NCBI GenBank assembly: GCA_017959625.1 | Contig: JAGDAG010000132.1 | Location: 1 to 12,800 of the forward strand | DNA: 12,800 nt | DNA from: Abditibacteriota bacterium | GTDB lineage: Bacteria; Armatimonadota; UBA5829 | Direction of reading: 5' to 3' | Part shown: one piece after another, positions 1 to 6,815 of the stretch | Numbering within the stretch: the stretch's first letter is position 1 | How the letters are laid out: every line of letters starts with the position of its first letter | Translations under genes and position numbers: made by a program | Notes under the pieces: model-generated | What the model was told of the DNA's origin: nothing | The model's database searches: none | Seen by the model: the letters and a program-made list of their open reading frames with translations, nothing else

Positions 1-755
1 GTCTTTTTGTATATATTCACCACGGCCTTTATCTCAAGATTTGTATCCGGGTCTCTCCAGCAGGCGGTGTGCAGGGTCCTGTCCTCCAGTTCCCTGTCCC
101 TGCAGGTGTATTCCCAGCCGGCAAGAAGCTCCCGGGAAGCCTTTCCGCCGTATTCAAAGGAAAAAGGAACGCCCTCCGATACGGGCATATCGGTGATGTC
201 GCTTAAATATTCCCGGGTGCCGTCGGAATACTCCAGCTGCAGCTCCGCCCAGTCGCCGTGGTCGCAGGTATATCCGTCGCCGCCGTCGGTAATGATTAGG
301 GAAAACTCCGTCGCCCCGCCCAGGGCCGCGTCGAGAGGATAGGCTTTCCCGTCGCCCTTTATCAGCGGCGAGCGAAAGAGCTCCCTATCCCCCGCCTTCA
401 CGATGAATTCGCAGGAGCCGGGAGTCCGGAAGGCGCTCATATCCAGGCCGTAAAGCCCCGTCAGCCTTTTTGCGGGCTTTGCAAGCGATACAAGTATCTC
501 GGAAGGCGAATTGGCGCCTATGCCTCTTTTATAGGCCTTTCCGCCGAGAACGCAATCGCCCCCGGCGCAGCGGCTGCCGAACTTGGTGCAGCCCGGCGAA
601 AAATCTCTTACCACCCGTACCCGGGGCGCTTCCGCCGGCTTGCCCGAGGGAAACAGCATATCCGCAAGCAGGCGGGAATACCCGCCCCCGGCGGCAAACG
701 AAACGCATTGCAGCAAAAGGCACGCCGCGCACAAGACAAAAAGCTTTGTGACCAT
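1..755 (-). CDS. Secreted NPCBM-domain glycoside hydrolase, alpha-galactosidase (GH36)-like, N-terminal part
   Basis: The frame is open from ATG at 755 to the left window edge (251 codons seen; the catalytic part is outside). The start has a GGAGG Shine-Dalgarno 7 nt upstream. Residues 1-22 are a hydrophobic signal peptide, so the product is exported. Residues about 45-180 fit an NPCBM carbohydrate-binding module: RDFS near 50, GGKAYKRGIGANSPSEI at 71-87, then ITDGGDGYTCDHGDWAEL with its acidic/Trp signature (154-171). Residues from about 198 (FSFEYGGK, then WRDPDTNLEIKAVV) resemble the start of the beta-sandwich of NPCBM-linked GH36 alpha-galactosidases; this family call is an inference from pattern memory. 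It is the last visible gene of a minus-strand operon, 64 bp behind the permease gene. It likely releases sugars from polysaccharide outside the cytoplasm. NPCBM is well supported; the exact GH family and substrate are not. Confidence 0.8.
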   Translation of the reverse strand, partial: MVTKLFVLCAACLLLQCVSFAAGGGYSRLLADMLFPSGKPAEAPRVRVVRDFSPGCTKFGSRCAGGDCVLGGKAYKRGIGANSPSEILVSLAKPAKRLTGLYGLDMSAFRTPGSCEFIVKAGDRELFRSPLIKGDGKAYPLDAALGGATEFSLIITDGGDGYTCDHGDWAELQLEYSDGTREYLSDITDMPVSEGVPFSFEYGGKASRELLAGWEYTCRDRELEDRTLHTACWRDPDTNLEIKAVVNIYKK

Positions 756-819
756 GATCAGCCTCCAAACGGTTTTTTCCGGTATATCTCAAGTATAAAA
801 AAGGCCGGCGCGGTTTTAA

Positions 820-1860
820 TCAGCCTCCGGCGGCGCGGCGCCGGGCCTCCTTGGCGTAAAACTCGTCGTATATGATGCCCGCGGACGCCACCACGGGAGC
901 GGTGATGAATATGCCCGCCACCCCGAACAGGGTGCCCATAACGAATATGGAAAAGAGGAGCACCACGGGGTGGATGGAAAGCTGTTTCTGCATGACCAGA
1001 GGGGTCACCAGATGCCCTTCGCACTGCTGCACCACCACGTAGACCACTATGACCTTCAGGATCATGACAGGGTTGGTTATTATGGCTATCAGCACGGGAG
1101 GCACCGCCGAAAGGATGGGCCCCAGAGTGGGGATGATGTTCATCAGGCCCGCGATAACGGCGAACAGAAAGGCGTTGGGCATCCTGATAAGGGTGAGGCC
1201 CAGCCAGGTGAGAAGAAAGATGCAGAAGCTGCCCAGCATAAGGCCCACGACCCAGTAAGTGATGGCCTTCTGGATGCGCAGGAGGCAGCGGCGCAGCTTT
1301 TTGCGTATATCCATGGACCACGGGTGCATGACGCCCCGGATAAGGGGCCTGGGCTCGGAGAGGATATATATGGTGAACACTATCACCAGAAACGTCCCGG
1401 TCACAGCGCTGAGGGCGCTCTGCCCCACCCAGGCGGCGCTGCCGGCCACGCCCTTTGCCACGGCGCCGGGATTGATGTCCAGATGGGCAAAATCAAAGTG
1501 CCGCGGGTCGATGTTGAGGGTCTTCAGATACTTTTCGGCCTTGGCGTCCAGCTGCCTTGCCAGGCGGGGGAACTGATCCGACAGGGTCTGGGCCTGGCTG
1601 CTGACCATGGGAGTCACCAGCCTGACGGCAGACACCACCAGCCCCAGGGCAGCCACTACGCACAAAAAGGTCCCCACGCCCCGGGAGACCCGCCGCCTTT
1701 CCAGCCAGCTGACGGGCACGTCCAGCGCCGCCGCCAGAATGGCGGACAGCGCAAGACTGATGATGACGGAGGACATGACCCCCGCAAATTTTGCCATAAG
1801 CAGCAAAAACAGGGTGAGGCACACCGCTCCGTAAACTGTGCGGGGAGTAACGGCTTTCAT
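820..1860 (-). CDS. AI-2E family transporter (PF01594-type permease)
   Basis: This 346-aa polytopic inner-membrane protein has the layout of the AI-2E/PerM family. Hydrophobic segments lie near residues 10-47 and 61-82. A soluble amphipathic loop follows (about 85-145), then segments near 148-168, 199-225, 230-262, 265-280 and 297-330. The family hallmark around NIIPTLGPILSAVPP (241-255) and the QxxEGHLVTPLVM segment (279-290) are present. Family members are described as exporters of autoinducer-2 or as Na+/H+ antiporters, so the substrate cannot be read from sequence. The ATG lies 3 bp after the stop of the upstream ligase gene and has no close Shine-Dalgarno, which suggests translational coupling. 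It ends with TGA. Length is normal for the family. Confidence 0.9.
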   Translation of the reverse strand: MKAVTPRTVYGAVCLTLFLLLMAKFAGVMSSVIISLALSAILAAALDVPVSWLERRRVSRGVGTFLCVVAALGLVVSAVRLVTPMVSSQAQTLSDQFPRLARQLDAKAEKYLKTLNIDPRHFDFAHLDINPGAVAKGVAGSAAWVGQSALSAVTGTFLVIVFTIYILSEPRPLIRGVMHPWSMDIRKKLRRCLLRIQKAITYWVVGLMLGSFCIFLLTWLGLTLIRMPNAFLFAVIAGLMNIIPTLGPILSAVPPVLIAIITNPVMILKVIVVYVVVQQCEGHLVTPLVMQKQLSIHPVVLLFSIFVMGTLFGVAGIFITAPVVASAGIIYDEFYAKEARRRAAGG

Positions 1861-1863
1861 GCT

Positions 1864-3150
1864 CTATACAAGCTCGCCCGATTCCTTCTGGTAAAAGACC
1901 CTCTTGACCTTTCCTTCGCTTCTGGGCAGGCTGCCGGGCTTGTAAACGTCGCCCTTGGGGGAGAAGCCCAGCACTTCCTTGAGCTTCTTCTCCACGGTGT
2001 AGCCGGTGACGCCTTCTTCGGCCTCTACCTCTATGCGCACGTCCTTGATGCCGTGATTCTCAAATATGATGATGCGGTAATCGGCCAGGACGCCGGGGAT
2101 CTCCATAAGCGCCTGTTCCACCTGCTTGGGGAAGAAGTTGACGCCCTTCACTATGAGCATGTCGTCTATCCTGCCCTTGATGCGGTCTATCCTGGCGTGG
2201 GTGCGGCCGCAGGCGCAGGTCTCTCTGGAGATGATGCGGCTTATGTCTCCGGTCTTGAAGCGGATGATGGGGATACAGTTGCGGTTCAGGCTGGTGAACA
2301 CCACCTCGCCGCTTTCGCCGTCGGGGACCACCTTGCCGGTGGCGGGATCGATGATCTCTATGATATACTGGTCTTCAAAAATATGGATGCCGTCGTGGGC
2401 GGCGCAGTCCATGCCCGTGGTGCCTACGCCACCGGTCTCGGTCATGCCGTAAATGTCGAAGGCTTCTATGTTGAGGCCCTTCTCTATCTTCTCGCGCATC
2501 TTGTCCGAGAAGGTCTCCGCGCCGAAGATGCCCACCTTCAGGGAAGGCATGGTGACGCCCATTTCGTTCATGACCTCCATGATGCGCATGGTATAGCTCA
2601 CCACGCCGGTAAGGCACTTCACCTTGAAGCTGTTGATGAGCCTTATCTGCCGCGCCGTGTTGCCGCTGCTGGCAGGCACAACGAAAAGGCCGGCCTTTCT
2701 GGCCCCGTGATACATGCCGAAGCCGCCGTTGAAGAGGCCGAAGGTAGGGGTTATCTGCACCTTGTCACCCTGCAGGACCCCCGCCATGTGATAGCAGCGG
2801 GCCATACACTCCGCCCCCTGGTCCAGGTCGTGTTCGTCATAAACCATGGCCACCGGGGTGCCGGTGGAACCGCTGGACATATGCATCTCCCTGATATCCT
2901 CTTCGGGCTTGCACAGCATGCCCAGAGGGAACTGGTCCCGGAGGTCGTTCTTGTCTATGAAGCCCAGAAGGGGCAGGTCGTCAAGGCTTTTGATGTCGTT
3001 GGGGTTCACTCCCGCCGCGTCGAACTTGCTGCGGTAAAACTCGTTGTTGATATAGGCATTGCGGATGGTCCTCTGAAGGCCGCGAAGCTGAACTGTCTTC
3101 AGCTGATCCTGGCTCATGGTCTCCGCCATAGCATTGAAATAGTAATTCAT
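1864..3150 (-). CDS. paaK: Phenylacetate-CoA ligase (AMP-forming, PaaK family)
   Basis: This 428-aa adenylate-forming enzyme joins an aryl acid such as phenylacetate to CoA using ATP, in the cytoplasm. The P-loop SSGSTGTP is at 92-99, the aromatic/acidic adenylate motif YGMTE at 234-238, TGD at 300-302, the Cys motif ETCACGRTHARI at 310-321, the hinge region GRIDD at 326-330 followed by VKGVNFFP (334-341), and a C-terminal LPRSEGKVKRV with the likely catalytic Lys. Length and motif order are normal for PaaK. ATG at 3150 has AAGGA 8 nt upstream. It heads the minus-strand operon and is preceded by a plausible sigma-70 promoter. No other phenylacetate-degradation or indolepyruvate oxidoreductase gene is visible, so the physiological acid is open; PaaK-like ligases also act on other aryl acids. 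Confidence 0.93.
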   Translation of the reverse strand: MNYYFNAMAETMSQDQLKTVQLRGLQRTIRNAYINNEFYRSKFDAAGVNPNDIKSLDDLPLLGFIDKNDLRDQFPLGMLCKPEEDIREMHMSSGSTGTPVAMVYDEHDLDQGAECMARCYHMAGVLQGDKVQITPTFGLFNGGFGMYHGARKAGLFVVPASSGNTARQIRLINSFKVKCLTGVVSYTMRIMEVMNEMGVTMPSLKVGIFGAETFSDKMREKIEKGLNIEAFDIYGMTETGGVGTTGMDCAAHDGIHIFEDQYIIEIIDPATGKVVPDGESGEVVFTSLNRNCIPIIRFKTGDISRIISRETCACGRTHARIDRIKGRIDDMLIVKGVNFFPKQVEQALMEIPGVLADYRIIIFENHGIKDVRIEVEAEEGVTGYTVEKKLKEVLGFSPKGDVYKPGSLPRSEGKVKRVFYQKESGELV

Positions 3151-3180
3151 ATCGCCGTCCTTTTCACTGGTTATAGTATT

Positions 3181-3210
3181 ATTATATCATATTTCTTTCA
3201 TTGATGTATA
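3181..3210 (-). promoter_or_regulatory. Probable sigma-70 promoter of the paaK operon
   Basis: Read on the minus strand, TATACA (3210-3205; 4 of 6 matches to TTGACA) is followed after 18 bp by a perfect TATAAT (3186-3181). It lies about 30 bp upstream of the paaK start codon, the right distance for a short leader. The -10 is strong and the -35 and spacer are suboptimal. This is a sequence match only. Confidence 0.5.
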
Positions 3211-3216
3211 TACCGG

Positions 3217-3248
3217 AAGCGCCCCGGCTCCCCGGACGCTTTTTCTTT
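3217..3248 (+). terminator. Plus-strand intrinsic terminator between divergent promoters
   Basis: AAGCG (3217-3221) pairs with CGCTT (3237-3241), and inside it CCGG (3224-3227) pairs with CCGG (3232-3235) across a 4-nt loop, with a small CC/A internal loop between the two stems. A T-rich tract follows (TTTTTCTTT, 3240-3248). No plus-strand gene precedes it, so its likely role is to stop antisense transcription leaving the paaK region before it reaches rplU. The imperfect stem makes this moderate. Confidence 0.45.
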
Positions 3249-3257
3249 ATTTCCCGC

Positions 3258-3281
3258 AAAAAACGCCCCGGGGGCCGGGGC
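3258..3281 (-). terminator. Minus-strand intrinsic terminator upstream of the paaK operon
   Basis: GCCCCGG (3265-3271) and CCGGGGC (3275-3281) form a perfect 7-bp GC stem with a 3-nt loop. On the minus strand the hairpin is followed, after CG-type closing bases, by six T residues (A tract at 3258-3263 on the plus strand). It would stop leftward transcription coming from rplU before the paaK promoter. It directly precedes the -35 of the distal rplU promoter. Confidence 0.6.
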
Positions 3282-3283
3282 TC

Positions 3284-3312
3284 TTGAACCCGGACGGAAA
3301 AACGTGTATAAT
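3284..3312 (+). promoter_or_regulatory. Distal sigma-70 promoter of rplU-rpmA
   Basis: TTGAAC (3284-3289) and TATAAT (3307-3312) are separated by exactly 17 bp. The -10 sits in the context CGTGTATAATA, which recurs in the proximal promoter 67 bp downstream. Confidence 0.6.
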
Positions 3313-3350
3313 AATTATTGCGCTATACGGCAAAAGCTTTTTAAAACCGT

Positions 3351-3379
3351 TTGACTTTCGGTCCGAAAGCGTGTATAAT
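3351..3379 (+). promoter_or_regulatory. Proximal sigma-70 promoter of rplU-rpmA
   Basis: TTGACT (3351-3356) and TATAAT (3374-3379) are separated by exactly 17 bp, a near-consensus promoter. It lies about 48 bp upstream of the rplU start, leaving a leader of roughly 40 nt. It is the strongest promoter match in the window, as expected for a ribosomal protein operon. Confidence 0.8.
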
Positions 3380-3426
3380 AGTATTTGTCTGTCTGAAGAT
3401 TAACAAGAATTTATTAGGGGGCTGTT

Positions 3427-3744
3427 ATGTATGCCATTATAAAAACCAGCGGCAGGCAGTTCAAGGTTTCGGAAAACGATATCATTTCCGTAAACAGGAT
3501 TGCAGATGTCGATGCCGGCGATAAAGTCGAGTTCGGCGAAGTCCTTCTCGTCGTTGATTCCGACGTCAGGGTGGGAACGCCCTTTGTGGAAGGAGCCAAA
3601 GTCGAAGGCGAGGTGATCAAAAATTACCGCGGCAAAAAGATCAACGGATATATTTACAAACCAAAAAAGGATTATCACAAAAAATACGGACACAGACAGG
3701 ATCTGACTGCTGTTAAGATCAGCAGGATTGCTGCTCAGGGCTAA
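3427..3744 (+). CDS. rplU: 50S ribosomal protein L21 (bL21)
   Basis: This 105-aa protein has the classic bL21 start MYAIIKTSGRQFKV, the central GDKVEFGEVLLV strand, and the basic C-terminal signature KKDYHKKYGHRQDLTAVKI that binds 23S rRNA. Length is normal for the family. A purine run (AGGGGG) precedes the ATG by 5 nt. It is the first gene of a two-gene operon with rpmA, 12 bp apart, driven by two consensus promoters. Confidence 0.98.
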   Translation: MYAIIKTSGRQFKVSENDIISVNRIADVDAGDKVEFGEVLLVVDSDVRVGTPFVEGAKVEGEVIKNYRGKKINGYIYKPKKDYHKKYGHRQDLTAVKISRIAAQG

Positions 3745-3756
3745 CGGAGGCAAATC

Positions 3757-4008
3757 ATGGCACATAAAAAAGGTGTTGGCAGTACACGAAACGGACGCGA
3801 TTCCAACCCCAAACGGCTGGGCGTCAAGGAATACGGCGGTGAGATCGTAACGGCGGGGAGCATCATTGTCAGGCAACGGGGCACCCGCATACATCCGGGC
3901 AACAACGTCGGCAGAGGCAAGGACGACACTCTTTTCGCTCTTATCGACGGAACCGTCAAATTTGAAAACGTGAAGGGCAGAAAGGCTGTTTCTGTTTACA
4001 ACAACTGA
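3757..4008 (+). CDS. rpmA: 50S ribosomal protein L27 (bL27)
   Basis: This 83-aa protein starts MAHKKGVGSTRNGRDSN, and RLGVKEYGGE and GNNVGRGKDDTLFAL follow, all diagnostic of bL27, whose N terminus reaches toward the ribosomal peptidyl-transferase centre. The N terminus is the directly mature form, without the cleaved extension seen in Firmicutes. CGGAGG at 3745-3750 is a strong Shine-Dalgarno. It ends in TGA. In many bacteria the GTPase gene obg/cgtA follows; here a terminator and an unrelated secreted-protein gene follow instead. Confidence 0.98.
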   Translation: MAHKKGVGSTRNGRDSNPKRLGVKEYGGEIVTAGSIIVRQRGTRIHPGNNVGRGKDDTLFALIDGTVKFENVKGRKAVSVYNN

Positions 4009-4017
4009 TACCAGACG

Positions 4018-4043
4018 AAGCCGGTCTTAACAGACCGGCTTTT
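4018..4043 (+). terminator. Intrinsic terminator of rplU-rpmA
   Basis: AAGCCGGTCT (4018-4027) and AGACCGGCTT (4032-4041) form a perfect 10-bp stem with a 4-nt loop, followed only by a short T run (TTTT, 4040-4043) and then CC. It lies 10 bp after the rpmA stop and ends about 10 bp before the next start codon, so it may act as a partial terminator or attenuator for the downstream gene. Confidence 0.75.
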
Positions 4044-4051
4044 CCAAAATT

Positions 4052-5761
4052 ATGAACACTGGAAAGCTGCTCCTTATAATCATAACGTTTCTCGCATTTG
4101 CTCCCCTGTGGGGTGAAGACGCCGATGATTACGAGATCCTGATGAACGACGCCCTGACCTATCTGGAGCAGGGCGATACCAACAGTTCCATAGAAGTTCT
4201 CCGAAGTATGAAAAAATACTTCGGCGAAGACAAATATATCACGACGGTCTACGGCGTGAACCTGCTCGTGGGCGGATACGGCGAAGAAGCGCAAAAGATA
4301 TTTGACAAAGAAGACAATCCCTGCTCCCAATTATGCCGCGCCGTGCTTCTTGCCCGCAGGGCAAAGTATCCGGAAGCCATAGAAGCCTTCAAACCCTTTG
4401 AAGGCAGGATAGCAAACTACAACGTTATCATCGATTTCCTGAAAACCATGGAGGACGCGGATTTCTGCGACCCGGACCTGCCGGTGGATACCCTGCCGGC
4501 CATAGAGCTCCACGCCTACTGGAACATGCTGCGGGACAACATTTCCGATTCCCTCAAGGGCCTTCGGGAGATCGAAAAGATAAAAGGGCGCGACATCTAC
4601 AAGGATACAAAGGGCATTATCCTTGCCTACGACTATAAAAAGCCGATATTCTTCAACGCATTTGCCATCCGCGGCAGGATCGGCCTGGAGGCTCCCAAAG
4701 AAAAAGCCGATTACGTTCTGGAGGGCCGCGCGACCATCAGGGCCGATATAGGAAACAACGACACTGTCAAGTCGGCGATGCTGTATATAGACGGCAAGAT
4801 GAAGTCCATGACGAATTCGTATCCCTTCAGCTTTGTCCTGAATACGGCAAACATCCCCAACGGCGTCCATGACGTCAAGATAGCCGCTCTCGACGCCTAC
4901 GGCAACAAGATCTCGGAAAAGCGTTTTACGGCGGAGATATTCAACAAAAAAGACCATAAAGCGCCCGATGAAGAGCTGATCTGGCAGAGGCTCACGGAAT
5001 TCGTCACTCCCCGCCAGGGCATGGAAAGCGTCAATTATCTTATGGCAGTCTGCGCCGCAAGAGAAAAGGATATCGAGCTGCACAGGAAAGCGCTGGAACG
5101 CACCGTTGCGGTAAACCCGCAATACAGAGACGCCTCCGAGCTTTTGCGCAGGTATTATTTCCTTTCAGACGGGGCGACTATCATAGAAAAAGGAAACCCC
5201 GCCCGGCGGGAGATCGCCCTCACCTTTGACGACGGCCCCACCCCCACCACCCTGGACAATCTGAAGATACTAAAAAAATATAACGTCAGGGCGACCTTCT
5301 TCATAGTGGGGAGGCAGGCGGAAAAATATCCCGAGATAATCAGAGCCATAATGGAAGACGGGCATCAGCTGGCGCTGCACAGCCAGAACCATCCCGATTA
5401 TACGAAGCTGGATTACAACGACATAGTCAAGGAGACCCTTCAGTGCTACTGCGCCATCAAGGAGTGCGGAGGGGATCCCACTCTGTATTTCCGTCCTCCC
5501 GGGGGCAACAGGGACGAAGAGCAGAGCCGCCTTTCCCGGGAATACGGGGTCCGTATCGGCCTCTGGACCAAAAACTCCACCCATCTCCAGGAATCCACGC
5601 CGGAGCTTTTGACGGAGTATTGCAACCAAAGCATGAAGCCGGGCTTCATTTACCTTTTGCATAACGACGTAGTGGCGGTGACCCAGTCGCTGCCGGCAAT
5701 ACTTGACCATGCGGCTTCCGAGGGTTTTCGTTGTGTGACCATGGAAGAAATAATAAAATAA
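4052..5761 (+). CDS. Secreted polysaccharide deacetylase (NodB/CE4) with TPR-like and Ig-like domains
   Basis: Of 569 aa, residues 1-21 form a signal peptide. Residues about 25-130 look like TPR-type helices (alternating YLEQGDTNSSIEVL-style repeats). Residues about 221-298 read as an Ig-like domain of the type with xxxYIDG and the NIPNGVHDVKIAALDAYGN turn. Helices follow at about 305-370. The C terminus (about 387-569) is a NodB fold with metal/catalytic motifs TFDDGP (391-396; D393 and D394), HSQNH (443-447; H443 and H447), RPPGG (481-485) and LLHND (535-539; H537). Family members remove acetyl groups from peptidoglycan, chitin or other N-acetylated glycans outside the cytoplasm. The fourth CE4 motif is atypical: WTKNSTHL (505-512) lacks the usual Asp and terminal Trp. 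The ATG is 10 nt beyond a hairpin and has no visible Shine-Dalgarno. The start is chosen because it gives a full signal peptide. Confidence 0.88.
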   Translation: MNTGKLLLIIITFLAFAPLWGEDADDYEILMNDALTYLEQGDTNSSIEVLRSMKKYFGEDKYITTVYGVNLLVGGYGEEAQKIFDKEDNPCSQLCRAVLLARRAKYPEAIEAFKPFEGRIANYNVIIDFLKTMEDADFCDPDLPVDTLPAIELHAYWNMLRDNISDSLKGLREIEKIKGRDIYKDTKGIILAYDYKKPIFFNAFAIRGRIGLEAPKEKADYVLEGRATIRADIGNNDTVKSAMLYIDGKMKSMTNSYPFSFVLNTANIPNGVHDVKIAALDAYGNKISEKRFTAEIFNKKDHKAPDEELIWQRLTEFVTPRQGMESVNYLMAVCAAREKDIELHRKALERTVAVNPQYRDASELLRRYYFLSDGATIIEKGNPARREIALTFDDGPTPTTLDNLKILKKYNVRATFFIVGRQAEKYPEIIRAIMEDGHQLALHSQNHPDYTKLDYNDIVKETLQCYCAIKECGGDPTLYFRPPGGNRDEEQSRLSREYGVRIGLWTKNSTHLQESTPELLTEYCNQSMKPGFIYLLHNDVVAVTQSLPAILDHAASEGFRCVTMEEIIK

Positions 5762-5793
5762 TCATTTTTTTTACGCAGACTGCAAAAAAACGC

Positions 5794-5823
5794 TTGCAAA
5801 AGGTCTGTAGTATCTAGTAAAAT
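5794..5823 (+). promoter_or_regulatory. Probable sigma-70 promoter for the exported low-complexity protein gene
   Basis: TTGCAA (5794-5799) and TAAAAT (5818-5823) are 18 bp apart, about 62 bp upstream of the 5886 start. The -35 lies inside an imperfect inverted repeat, CAGAC (5776-5780) and GTCTG (5803-5807), and within one of two copies of TGCAAAA (5781-5787 and 5795-5801), which could mark a regulator site. The promoter call is moderate; the operator idea is speculation. Confidence 0.45.
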
Positions 5824-5885
5824 GAATATAGGAAGTGTTTCAGACATAATCTTTTACGTGTCAGATTCAGATAAGGAGAAGTCAA

Positions 5886-6815
5886 ATGACATCTAAAGCA
5901 ATAACAAAAGCAACAGTGTTTGTGCTGGTGGCTGTTTTATGCGCGGCTGCGGCGGTGCCCGGCCTCTGCGCCGGAAAGAAAAAAGCGGTAGCCTCTTCCA
6001 AAAAGGTCCCCGCCAGTATTCTCAACGGTTCCGACGTAACGGCGGGAAGAGTTTTCAGGAACGTTAAAACCAAAGAAACCTCGCTTGCAGGCGTAAGGCT
6101 CGGCGATAACGCCCTGAGGATACTTGAAAAATACGGCAACCCCACAAAAGTCATTATACATACCGCAGTTCAGCAGAACAACACGGGAATGATGGGAACA
6201 GGCGCATCCGCTATGGGCGTTGCTTCTCCTACTATGCCGACCATGACCGGCTCGCCCTCCATGCCTACAGTCACAGCCGATCCGGCATCCATGGGAATGG
6301 GTTCCACTATGGGTCCCTCGACCCCCAGCCTGCCCACCATGGGCGGCGGCATGGGCGTCACTCCCGATCCCGGTTCCATGGGGACCATGGGGCCCTCGAC
6401 CCCCAGCCTCCCCGGTATGGGCGGCGTCACTCCCGATCCCGGTTCCATGGGAAGCCTGAACCCCACGACTCCCAGCATGCCCGGTATGCCCTCCATGCCC
6501 GGTATGGGCGGAACTGCAGCCGCAGGCACCACCTCGGCAGGGACCGCTTTTGCCGGGACCTCCAGCAGGATAGACGAGGATTCTCTTTGCTGGCAGTATG
6601 ACCTTCCCGCAGGGACCAACCTGGAATTCATAGTCACCAACGGGAAGATCAGCCAGATCACCGTGGTGAGCCTTTATCCCTGGAAATATGCAAAGCTGAA
6701 CAACGGTATAATGATCGGCGACACCTACAAGCTGGTCACGTATCTTATGGGCATAGACCCCACCAACATGCAGATCCTTGGCAACTACCTGAGGATGGAT
6801 TACCTGGACAAATGA
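5886..6815 (+). CDS. Exported two-repeat protein with Met/Pro/Gly-rich insert, ended by an in-frame TGA
   Basis: I do not recognise a named family. The 309-aa frame starts at an ATG with AAGGAG 7 nt upstream and has a signal peptide (about 1-29, ending near GLCA). Two copies of one small fold are visible. Copy 1 has GVRLGD (69-74), a YGNP turn (83-86) and, after a long insert, a strand pair starting at WQYD (236-239). Copy 2 has GIMIGD (274-279), a turn near MGIDP (288-292), and then MDYLDK (304-309). The insert at about 100-210 is rich in Met, Pro, Gly, Ser and Thr with short repeats such as TPDPGSMG and MGPSTPSLP. The frame stops at TGA (6813-6815) in the middle of copy 2, and the missing strands are encoded in frame directly after it. 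The gene has its own promoter and is followed by a terminator at 6910-6937. Function is unknown, probably envelope or extracytoplasmic. Confidence 0.75.
   Translation: MTSKAITKATVFVLVAVLCAAAAVPGLCAGKKKAVASSKKVPASILNGSDVTAGRVFRNVKTKETSLAGVRLGDNALRILEKYGNPTKVIIHTAVQQNNTGMMGTGASAMGVASPTMPTMTGSPSMPTVTADPASMGMGSTMGPSTPSLPTMGGGMGVTPDPGSMGTMGPSTPSLPGMGGVTPDPGSMGSLNPTTPSMPGMPSMPGMGGTAAAGTTSAGTAFAGTSSRIDEDSLCWQYDLPAGTNLEFIVTNGKISQITVVSLYPWKYAKLNNGIMIGDTYKLVTYLMGIDPTNMQILGNYLRMDYLDK
6309..6452 (+). repeat. In-gene tandem repeat encoding MGPSTPSLP...TPDPGSMG units
   Basis: Two imperfect copies are present, 6309-6383 and 6387-6452. Both carry CCCTCGACCCCCAGCCT near the start and GGCGTCACTCCCGATCCCGG near the end; the second copy is 9 bp shorter in the middle. 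All length differences keep the reading frame. They form the core of the low-complexity insert and probably arose by slippage or unequal recombination. Confidence 0.85.

Noticed and set aside
756..819. A terminator or promoter between the permease and glycosidase genes on the minus strand
   Set aside because: There is a GC-rich patch followed by a T run, but no stem longer than a few pairs, and no -35/-10 pair at proper spacing.
970..3204. A 744-codon open frame on the plus strand across the permease and ligase genes
   Set aside because: It is antisense to two clearly recognised genes, has a His/Gly/Asp-heavy composition with no domain pattern, and is explained by codon bias of the minus-strand genes.
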